A DNA stretch of 64,000 nucleotides from Bombyx mori (Eukaryota; Arthropoda; Insecta; Lepidoptera; Bombycidae): the NCBI RefSeq assembly GCF_030269925.1, contig NC_085108.1, positions 6,014,001 through 6,078,000 of the forward strand, read 5' to 3'. Numbering within the stretch: position 1 is the first letter of the stretch; each line of letters starts with the position of its first letter. Under the pieces are notes generated by a model that saw nothing but the letters and a program-made list of their open reading frames with translations, ran no database searches and was not told the origin of the DNA. Positions 34,801 through 46,800 of this stretch are shown one piece after another. A program made the position numbers and the translations under genes.

Positions 34801-37800
34801 TCTCCTCCTGGCTGAGCCCTTGCTCGCCCACCTGCCCTGGTAAAACTGGAAAGGCCTCCGAGCCACCAGTAATCTCTCAAACATAAAAAAGTTAGTTATT
34901 GTGGTTTGTCCACAGGTCAAGTTAATCGACTACGTATCGCGTGAACAACCAAAACGATGTGATGCTAATTTAATGTTTAATGCCGTCGACCTTTAGCAAG
35001 GACGAATCCTTTATACTAACTAGAGTGACAGTATGGCTCGCTGACGAACAATGAGATGAACGAAGCACTGCTGATTGCGTAATCATATTTATACAATGGC
35101 ATTTTGTATGTCGCAACAGTCTGTCGTACACTTGAGGTTAGTTTTGTAAATGATAAAGACGTTTCGAATACAGTAAGGTGTGCTGGGAAAATTCCAGAAG
35201 AAAATATGTTATTACGATCGAATAGGATTTAATTTTTAGTCGTTTTTAAATTTTAGTTCATTACTGTTTTTTTTATTTTTATTTTTTTATTGCTTTGATG
35301 GGTAGACGAGCTCACAGCCCACCTGGTGTTAAGTGGTCACTGGAGCCCATAGACATTTACAACGCAACTGCGCTACCCACCTTGAGACATAAGTTCTAAG
35401 GTCTCAGGTATAGTTACAACGGCTGCCCCACCCTTCAAACCGAAACGCATTACTGCTTCACGGCAGAAATAAGCAGGGTGGTGGTACCTACCCGCGCGGA
35501 CTCTCAAGAGGTCCTACCACCAGTTCATCGAGTTCATCAGTTCTGACTAAATTGCTGATCCGGTTCGATATGCACGACTGCCGATATCTATACTTCTATA
35601 CTAATATTATAAAGAGGAAATATTTGATTGTTTGTATTGAATAGGCTACGAAACTACTGAACCGATTAGAAAAAATCTTTCACTGTTTGGAAGCTACTAT
35701 ATTCCCGAGTGACTTAGGGTATAATCTATTTTGAAAAAAAATAATGGAGATCCTTACTAAAACTCCAATAATGTAACCCAAGGTGTAAAAAATTTACTTA
35801 AAATATTATTTACATCGCGTGCCCTGCGAAAACTATTGATGATAGAATAAAATAATGTATTACGACTTTGTAGAACACATTATTATTTACAAAAAGTGTC
35901 GCGACAGCATATGTCTAACTATTGTAGTTATGCCACAATAAGTCTTCTTTTATTTTAAAACAATAAAACAACGTCAAATATCGTTGAAGTTTTTGTTAAA
36001 GACCCGAGCGGAGCCGGAGCGGGCCGCTAGTAAGATAATGAAGAAGCAAACCGAACCGAATTCAGTTTTGTAAACTAGTATTGTAACTGCATCAAACAGG
36101 ATCAAACGTTTGTACGCGTCGACCACGAAATCTATATATAGAAGAGCTCGACACACGAAAATGGGGCCACAACGACACTCCCCCTATTCGAATTCATTGA
36201 ATGAAAAGGATGTCGTGTTTTTATATGAGTCGATTTGTTGAATTCAAACGATTTGTTTCTTTCAAAACTTCTCAGATTCATATCAAAACGTTAATACATA
36301 TTGTATTAACGTTTTGATATGAATCTGAGAATCGGTGAATCGCGCCTCGGTCGCGATTCACCTTCCGAGCGACGCAGGTGCTCACGGGACACGGCTGTTT
36401 CGGTCGCTACCTGCACCTCGTCGCCCGGAGGGAGCCGACGCCGAAGTGCCAACAAATTTAAATAATATGAATAGAGCTCGTTATTAATATTACGAAATTA
36501 TTATATTATGTACATACGTGCCTTTTGTTTATGTACATAACGATAGATTTGCATCTGGTGTACTGTTGTAAGAGTTCGTTAAAATATATATATTAAAAAT
36601 ATAAAATACTAGCCGTAACCGTCCGCTTCGCTGGGCATTTAAAATTTACATTATTATTTCTCACCCCCACAAAGATTCTCATCATTAACGTCCCCGAAAC
36701 TGGTGTAGGAAGTCCAACACTCATATAAATATTAGCCTATCCATTAAGTACATGTATTTTCTACATGGATACCAAGTTTCAAGTCAATCGGATGCAGAGT
36801 TCAGTAGTTATAATGGAACATCCGTAAAAACTACTGTAGATTTATATATTAGTATAGATATTAGGTATCATATTATATGAGTATGTATGAGATGTTCTAA
36901 GAGCATACTTTTTTTTTATTAAATGGCTTAATTTTCACACATGATATTAATTATTAAGTACTTTATTAACACAGCTATTTGAGAGCTCTCCTACCTACCT
37001 GCCTACCTATTATCTGAGGGATTAAAAAAACAACAGCTTTTCTTATCCGAAATACGATGAATCGGATTTCAATATACAGCACTGGAGTTGAGTTGTATTT
37101 GTATAGTATAAAAGTTAAGCTGTATTTGTAATATAATTTAATTTGTATAATATAATATTATAATGTAATAGCATTTGAATCAACAAAATACAATTTAAAA
37201 AGTTTATTTTTGTTTCGGTAACAAATTTCGATCAAACGTAATCAGGCTCCGAGAATGGTATCTTTCACATTATTGTAAGTTCAAAGCTACCGACCGTCAA
37301 TACTATAATAATAATAATAAGTGCTAAGAAAAGATTCCCTTTCCGATAATAATAATAATCGTAAAATCGATTTTTTAACCTTTAGAAGTTCAGACCATGG
37401 CCATACATTTATTTGAAATTTTAAGATACCCATACTATGATATAAATACGAAAGCTTCTACGTTTGTGTCTTTATTACTCAACCGAGTAACAATCCGGGA
37501 ACGGACTCAGTTGAATTTACACAAAAATATAGTTTGCAACTTGGTAGAGGACATGACCTAGGCAATATTATATCGGTGAATCGCGCCTCGGTCGCGATTC
37601 ACCTTCCGAGCGACGCAGGTGCTCACGGGACACGGCTGTTTCGGTCGCTACCTGCACCTCGTCGCCCGGAGGGAGCCGACGCCGAAGTGCCACCACTGCA
37701 GTGGCTGCAACGAGGACACGGCGGAGCACACGCTCGCGTACTGCACCGCTTTCGCGGAGCAGCGCCGCGTCCTCGTTGCAAAAATAGGACCGGACCGCTT

Positions 37801-40800
37801 CCAACCGTCGTGGCTACGATGCTCGGCAGCGACGAGTCCTGGCAGGCGATGCTCGACTTCTGCGAGTCCACCATCTCGCAGAAGGAGGCGGCGGAACGGG
37901 AGAGGGAGAGCTCTTCTTCCCTCTCGGCGCCGTGCCGCCGCCGTCCAGCCGGGGTTCGGAGGAGGGCGTTTGTCCAGCTCCAGCCCCTATGAGGAGGCAG
38001 TCTCCTCCCGGTGATGGTCACGGGGCGACCTAAGGGGGTTGAGGCTGCGCCGCACGCTACCGTCACTCTAGCGCGCTGGCACCAGGAGGACGGGACGGCG
38101 CGTCGGCGGCTGCGGACTGCGATGCGGTCCGCATTTTCGTCGTCGCTGTCGTCGCCGAACATACTGTTGAAGAGCAACCCGGTCGGCGGTGTATCGCGTT
38201 CCGACCCGGCAGGCTGGTTCTGACCCAGCGGGGTATCCCGGAACACCAGCGGCACCGCCCGGGCGGCCTGGTAGGGCCGCCGTACCGCGGAGACCGACGT
38301 CGTTGGTCGTCGACTATCGCCTCGACGACCCGTCGGTCGGGCGTCCTCGGGATGGCGCCGCGTGTCTGGTTGTAGTGTTGACCGCGGGAACCCCCCTACT
38401 CTGAACGGGTTCTGACCCCGGACGGAGATCGGACGTCGGGTGTAAGAGTGCAGGGGAGTCGTTTAGTGGGTGGGCCCTAAAATCCTTGGGCCCGCGATCT
38501 GCTCTCAACACCTGCAGATCGTTGAGTCTCACATACCCCGCGCGCCCCCTAGGCGCGGGGACCTCGTAGGAGGTTCGGCCCCCGGCCCGAGAAAAAAAAA
38601 AAAAAAAAGGCAATATTATATCGAAATTCCAAATGTGACGCGGATGAAACTGCAAGGCATGTCTACTTAACAAAGAGATATGCTAAACGATTGATTCACA
38701 AGAGACTAACAATTAACACATAAGAGCCAATTGCGAAGAACCGTATTGGACTACCTAACTTTTAGAAGTTCAGACCATGGCCATTCATTTCTTTAAAATT
38801 TTAAGATACCCATACTATGATATAAATGCGAAAGCTTCTACGTTTTTGTCTTTATTACTCAACCGAGTAAAAATCCGAAAACAGACTCAGATGAACTTAC
38901 GCAAAAATATAGTTTGCAACTTGGTAATGACATAACCTAGGCAATATTATATCGAAATTCCAATGTGACGCGGATGAAACTGCAAGGCATGTCTACTTAA
39001 CAAAGAGATATGCTAAACGATTGATTCACAAGAGACTAACAATTAACATGTAGTAATAAGAGCCAATTGCGAAGAACCGTATTGGACTACCCTATAAGTA
39101 AACGGGTCATTTTTTTTTCCTACTTATTCTAGTAACCTCGAGGGGTTATTCTAGATTCACCGAACTAGTAGGTGAGCTCGCGGGGCTTAAAGCTGACGTG
39201 GTTGCTAACACGAACCCTAGCAAGAGCCGTGCTTCGCAGAATCTATCACCGGATCGGAAACGCAACCCACTGAGAGGATCCGGCGAGAAACTCAGTGGGC
39301 TGTGTCTGTGGGTTAGTTTACTCGCCGAGCCCTTCGTCGCAAGCGACGGGTTCGACGAGAACGTTGACCGGTGCTTGAGGTACCTAAAAGCACCGTTAGT
39401 GGATCGGGAGGATCCGAAATGAGGTAAACGGTAAGCAGCGGCTTGGCTTTGCCCCTAGCATTGCTGAAGTCCATGAGCGACGGTAACCACCCACCATCAG
39501 GTAGGCCGTATGCTCATCTGCCCACAAGGAAAATAAAAAAAGCCACTAATGCATAAACTAGAGTAGGACAATCGCTCGCGGTAGTGTAGATGAGCTCTTT
39601 TGTCTATAAGTAAATACGGGAAATATTATGAAATTTACACTTGTCTATTGGTGGCTTCATAGACATTACAAAGGAATAGACCATATCCGAAGGTAGTTTA
39701 ATCAGGTTCACTTGTTTCGACGACAATCTATTTCTTTAGAACAGCAACGCAACTTTCGCGGCGGAAACAGGGTTGTGGTATTTGCCCGTGCTATAATACC
39801 AGTGTAATTAATTATAAAAAAACTATTTTGGTAGCGTCAGAAATTAACAGAAATGATCTGAAAGTTTAATTTTTATTATCAGAGTGTTCTGGGTTCATGA
39901 TAGTATATCGTATACGCGTTTAATAGTAAATGTTTGATTCGAAAGTATTGTCTGAGTCTGGCTTTTTCAATTCCTAATTGTTAATTTTCCATTGACTTTA
40001 TCTTAAAATACAATCTTATGTCATATCATATTATTATGTAGGATGCTATAGTTTTTGATCGATTTGATTAAAATTCATATTAACTATTTATTATTAAAAA
40101 TATGTGTTATTCAAAATTGAACTATACAATAGATTAATAAAAAATAGCAGTTATTGTTGTCACAGCCCTAACAGATATTAAAATGAACCAGATCTCATTG
40201 GACATACGGGCGTATTATTGGGTAAATTGTGCGGTCTATATTTAGTTTTCGGTTGCCGGTAATAAGCGGTTTTATTTGTGCCGCGCTTACATCCTTGTGT
40301 CTAAATATAGTTAAGGTTTTTTTTTGGGAGCGCGAGAAGTGATGTTGTGAGAGATGTTTCTTTTTGTTTGTTTTATTTAAGTGTTTCTATACGTTTAATC
40401 GTGTGATAATGGAGGTTAACGAGACGTTTAGCATCGGTGAAAGTAAAAAAAAAAAGTGTGGGAAAATGAAAGAAACTCGCCGAACGTTTCTTTTCGGGTT
40501 CTTCCAAAAAGTCTCAGTCATTGAACTCTCACTAAATATCCTACATTTTACTGATATTTTATCAACCAATTTCATTTAATTTCATCCGAACTGATTAAAA
40601 ATCTCAAATTAATGAACTTCCAACTTATTTCACTTCATAGGTATATATTTTTTTCAAAACAGTTTTATATCTATTTATTTAATGACTGACCTGAAGTAAT
40701 TTTTCTAAACTCAAAACTGGCAACAATGGCATCGCAAGAAATTGAATTGAGAAATTGTGAATGCGCACAATACTACCAAGAAAAAAAAACAACATGTAGG

Positions 40801-43800
40801 TATATCGTCACGGCCGTTATTTCAAATATAATTTGAAAGGAAAAAATAAAACAATCATTTCTTTGTACACCACTGCTTGCCTCCTCTTCCTCGCCAACAT
40901 AGTTATAAAAAGAAGAAATATACAAGTGTAGAATTACAAACGTATTGTGTGTACATAATTATATGTATAGACTTTTCAAAGAAACGCCGCGCCCCGGCGT
41001 TCGTTGACCCGAGCATCAGCTGTTTATGATTTTGTGTTTCATTGCTGGTTTTTAAAAAAAAGTAAAGTAATGTATTTTTTATGAAACTATCATTTCATTT
41101 AGTTGTACTAACATGATGGAGCGTAAATAATGATAATAAAATGTTTTATTTTTATTTTTTTTATTGCCCTTGTAGGCAGACGAGCATACGGCCCACCTGA
41201 TGGTGAGTGGTTACCGTCGCCCATGGACTTCAGCAATGCTAGGGGCAGAGTCGAGCCGCTGCCTACCGCTAAACTACTGTTTTAAAAATATGTTTTTTTT
41301 TAAAAATCAGGATAATTTTTTTTTACCTCCCGTCATCAAAGGTATCATTAGTACTATCGTCTGTCTTCGTTTCCGGAAGCGGTCTCCTAACACCTAGTAT
41401 ATAAATGTTGGTAGGTTTGGTTGTATGCAACGGAAACTTTGAACCTCATTTTCAGTCTGTCCGTCAGTCTCGGTGGTTTTATAGTTTTTTTTTATTGCTT
41501 AGATGGGTGGACGAGCTTACAGCCCACCTGGTGTTAAGTGGTTACTGGAGCCCATAGACATCTACAATGTAAATGCGCCACACACCTTGAGATATATGAG
41601 TACTAAGGTCTCAGTATGGTTACAACGGCTGCTCCACTCTTCAAACCGAAACGCATTACTGCTTTACGGCAGAAATAGTTAGGGTGGTGGTACCTACTCG
41701 TGCGGACTCATAAGAGGTCCTACCACCAGTAAAAAGCGAGAAGCTCATACATTTTTGAAGTCGGTTTCAAAATAAAATCTGCCCAGTTCTTGTAATTTTA
41801 TATTGTGTAAGTACTCACCACAGCTCTGGCGAGTAGGACGGCGAGGTGGTGACCAGCGAGGGCGGCGGCATCAGCGCGTCGTGTGACAACTGTTGGTACA
41901 TCAGTTCACCATTCAAACATATACACACTCACAAAAACTAATTTAAATTATTGTATTTACAGTAACTAGTTTAAACCTTGCTTGTGAAAATTATCTTTTA
42001 TTAAAATTATTTTTAATAATGTAAATGATATTCTGCTTGCCAGTAATAGTAATAGTATTATCGTGCTTTATTTTATTTTATTTTATATTCTTTGTTGTTT
42101 CGTTGTAGACTGCCCACAGGTTGTTATTACTGTGTGTGCTTATGTGAGTCGACTATTATCAAAGCCGGCAATGTGACTTTTGGACAATTATTGGTAAATC
42201 AGAAAAACGAATTATTGACTTTGTATTCCATTGGCAGTCACAAAACTCTTCTGAACGACATCTTAGATAAATAACAGGTTAAGTATTAACCTTTATTTAA
42301 TGCAGGTTTTGAACCATATTCTTTGAAGGAGACGATTATATTCAAATCAATCTGTATTGACATATCAATAAAAAAATTTTGTCCAAATGCACAGATTGCC
42401 ACCTTTGATAATAGACGACTCATGTATGCTTTGTATTCGGATTCACCATTTAATTTGATTTTTGTTTTGTTTTTTTTTCTTTTTTTTTATACTAATTTTT
42501 ACCATGTTATAAGTCTGTATACACGTACCTAGCCTTCATTCCCGCAATGAACCAAGGGGAAACGGGAGTGACTGAAAATCAGTGCTGTTCGATTTATTGA
42601 CTTTGAACAGCTTTAGGTAGGCAGCGGCTTGGCTCTGCCCCTGGCATTGCTGAAGTCCATGGGCGACGGTAACCACTCACCATCAGGTGGGCCGTATGCT
42701 CGTCTGCCTAAAAGGCATTAAAAAAAAGCCACCTCCTTTTGCCTTTTTCTCTCTTTTTTCTTTTCTTTTATTTGTATTAGTTTTATTTAATGTGAAAGGC
42801 AATAAATGATTTTATTATTATTATTATTATTTATTATTATATATGTATAGGTAATATAGGTTGATAGATTTGACCGTTCAAACATATGAACTTAATATAG
42901 GTTGATAGATTAAATAGCCAACCAATTTATAAAGTACTAGACGTACTCGCCCGCTCGCTGGGCATTCAAAATTAACGTTATTATTTATTGTCATTATTAT
43001 TAGGGAGTCCAACACTCGTATAAATATAAGCCTATCCATGAAGTATAAGTATTTTTTTCATGGATACCAAGTTTCAAGTCAATCGGATGCATGGTTCAGC
43101 AGTTATAATGGAACATCCGGAGAATATTTTTCTCTGTAATACCCGGGTCGGGGTATTTGGTTAAATTAATAAAATTCTTGTACCATCATCAGTTTGTGGT
43201 GTGTTAGCAAATTTTCAAATTACATAGATTTCTTTTGATATTACAATTGAAAATTAACTTTAATGTATGGCGTTAAATAGACAAAATAAGATAGACAAGG
43301 CATTTTAATAAACTCATGTTTAGGATTGTTGACAAATTAGTATTGTTTTTTTCTATTTTCACTAGGAAAATGTGAAAAACTAGTTTTATTTTTGGTTTTG
43401 AAAAATAACGATTTTCAGCCTTCCTCTCTCTGTGATTAAGGTCGAATATCGATCGGTCGGTTAATATAATTTACCGTGGTCAGCACAGTGGCCTCGCAGG
43501 CGGGCTGGTACTTGTCCAGATCGGCCCTCGGTCTGCGCAGCACCTTCTCCCTGTCCTGTTTGTGTTTGCGATCGGCGCCTTTCAATTTGAATACCTTTTT
43601 GCAAAACAAATACATCATATTACAAAATTAAGTAAAATTAATTAAAATAAGTAAAATAATTAATCATATTTTTTACAAACTTGAAACTGATAATAATGGC
43701 AAGAAGCCAATTGCCGTACTTAAAAAGGGAAGTAATGACAATACCGGTTAGTAACGCCCCACAATAACAGATGGCGCTAGTCTAAGTTTCTCACTGAATT

Positions 43801-46800
43801 ACCCGTGTCTTGTGTATCTCTCGCACTGAATTTCTCGCCGGATCTTCTCAGTGGGTCGCGTTTCTGATCCGGTGGTAGATTCTTCGACACACTGCTCTTT
43901 CTAGTGCTAGTGTTAGGCAGCATCTTCAGGTTAGAGCCCCGTGAGCTCACCTACACGTCAAGGAGAAGCTGAAATAGCCTCTCAAGGCTATCAGCATAGG
44001 TAGGAACAAAAAAAAGTGTATCTGTACCTTGATCTGGCAGGCGGCGGCGTTCAGACGATTGTTCTCGTCGCTCGCGAGATAAGTCTCGACCTGTATACGG
44101 AATGGGACTCCCTTCTCGCCGCCGTGCTTCTTGGCTGTGAATTCCGTTGAGATGCAGTTCACCTGTCGGACAAGACCAGCTGGTCAGGGAGCGGGATTGG
44201 AACTCTGAAGTTTTTTTTTTTTAATTGCATACATGGGTGAACGACCTCACAGCCCAACTGGTGCTACGTGAATACCGCAGCCCATAGACGTCTACAACGT
44301 AAATACCGCCACCCACCTTGAGATACGAGTTCTAAGGTCTCAGTAGAGTTACAACGTTTGCCCAACCCTTCAAACCGAAACGCATTACTGCTTCACGGCA
44401 AAAGTAGGCGAGGTGGTGGTACCAACCCGCGCGGACTCACAAGTGGTCCTAACACCAGCAATTACGCAAATTAGAATTTTGCGGGTTTGATTTTTATTAC
44501 AAGATTATTTATCTGTTTTTATAAATAATATTAAAAAATAATAAAGTCCATCTCTCTAAATCAAAATAAAACAATAAAGAAATAAAAAAGTAACGGTAAA
44601 TTAGTTTACCTTTATATAAACACCCACTTCCTTGGTGGCGTCCCAGTAGACGTGGAGCGCGTTCAGTGCTGTGGATTGTTCCACTTTTATAATTCCGTAC
44701 GACAGAGGCACGTCCACCTGGTGGCAGGAAATTACAATTTTTTAAATATTTTTTTAATTTTTAAATAAAGTAAGAGAAGAAGAGTTTGCGTCGGCACATA
44801 GTACGTCACGTGTTGCAAGGTTATGATGTAACGTGTGGTAAATCTACGCAACTTGTAGAAAAGCCACGACACGTCTGGAAAATCTACGCCACATGTTGAA
44901 AAGCCACGCAACATGTTGCAAGGCTACGCCACGTGTGGGAAATCTGTGCAACATGTTAAAAAGCTACGCCACGTGTGGCAAGGCTACGCAAGTGTGGCAA
45001 ATCTGCGCAACATGCTGAAAAGCCACGCCACGTGTGGCAAGGCTACGCAACTTGAAGTTAAGCAACGCCACTTGTTGCATCGTGCCACCATCGATAGAGA
45101 AACTCCAAGTATATGCACCCATTCCACTTGGAATATACGTGTATACACCCACGACACTCACTTCTACGATCCTCTCCCCCGGTCTCTCGGCGTGCCACTG
45201 CGCTATCTGCTCCCTTTCCATGTACTGCAAGCGGCGTTCGTGGAAGCATATCTTGATGACACTCTGAGAATAAAGCGACGGCACTACAGAACATTCACTC
45301 GTTCAATTGAGGTTCCAGATCCAATAGATACATCATAGCAGAGAAGAAATCGAGTAAAAACTTGCACTGGTGGTAGGATCTTGCGTGAGTCCGCACGGGT
45401 AGGTACCACCACCCTGCCCAATTTTGCCGTGAAGCAGTAATGCGTATCGGTTTGAAGGGTGGGGCAGCCGTTGTAACTACACTGAGACCTTAGAACTTAT
45501 GTCTCAGGGAGGGTGACGACATTTGGGTTGTAATGTCTATAACCACTTAACACCAGGTGGGCTGTGAGCTCGTCCACTTATCTAAGCAATAAAAAAACTG
45601 CGCTAACGACATTTACATGATTGAAGATTGCATTGTATAAAAGTTGAAAAATCCACATATAGTCTACTGAACTTTTATTTTTATTTTTTTCTAATTGCTT
45701 AGATGGGTGGACGAGCTCACAGCTCATCTGGTGTTAAGCGGTTACTGGAGCCCATAAACATCTACAACGTAAATGTCGCCACCTACCCAACGAGTTCTAA
45801 GGTCTCAGTATAGTTACAACGGCTGTCGCGCCCTTCAAACCGAAACCCATTACTGCTTCACGTCAGAAATAGGCAGGGTGATGGTAGCTACCCATGCGGA
45901 CTCATGGAACACCACACAAATGTTTTATAACGGGATCTTATGTCAAAGCAGGATCATGGGCACCTGGCCAACTCCTCAGAATACTCACTTTCAGCAGCTT
46001 TCCTTTGTAATGTGACAAGTCTCCGAGCTTCTTGAGCTTGATCTCGTAGGACTGGCCTTGGTTGAGGTAGGTCAGGGTTTCCTCGTTCTGTTTGGTTGCT
46101 ATCGAAGTCGCTGCGGCCAGAACGTACTGGAACCTGTGGGCGAGTCAGAATACCGTCAGAACTTTCTAGAGGTTTCTGGAAGATGTGACTAGGACATTGG
46201 AAGCACTGTATTACTGGTGTTACGTTCTGAGCCTGTTATAACTAGGCTAAAAGTGAAAAACAAAAATAAACATAGCTTCTAACTCTAATATTCATAAGCT
46301 TAGAATGTATGATGCCTAAAATAGTAATATGATTAAATAGTACAATTATTTCCGAGTAAAATACAAAAAAGGACACTAAAATATCTTAATTTGTAAAAAT
46401 TATGGCCAAATTACTAGTCACGATAGAAGATTCTAGAAAAAACGCAAAAAGTATTGAAAACTTTCGCAGTGTTGGCAACCCTGACTGACATACAAAGTAG
46501 ATTTTCTTAGGGTTAGACATCCAGACTACCCAGGTTAACGGCTTATCCACTAATTACGACAGACCCTGTATACTAGACGTTAGCAACAATGGCATCTAAA
46601 AGCCGTTTGTCATACTAAAATTAACCGAAGGAGAAAGAGAACGTCTATTTACCTGGTGTCATCCTTGAAGCTGGAGTCGGAGCGCGGCTGCAGGTGTGGT
46701 GGAGAGTGCAGGTAGCCCTCCAGCGAGCCCACCGGGGAGCAGATCAGCAGACCAGCGTCTGTGGGCAGAGTCGGCTGGGCTTAGTAGGACGATGAACGAA

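Noticed and set aside
37623..38255. 210-codon minus-strand ORF, Arg/Ser/Pro-rich
   Set aside because: It is antisense to the GC-rich R1-like LINE; long spurious frames are expected there, and the plus strand carries the recognisable polymerase C-terminus.
40364..40579. Plus-strand ORF starting [12 protein letters not shown], considered as a first exon of a nested gene
   Set aside because: No splice donor in a useful position, the rest is AT-rich with low-complexity lysine codons, and no family is recognised.
44964..45284. 106-codon minus-strand ORF as one gene
   Set aside because: Its start is gem exon 8 (45162-45263); the remainder is intron and the 20-bp minisatellite read through.
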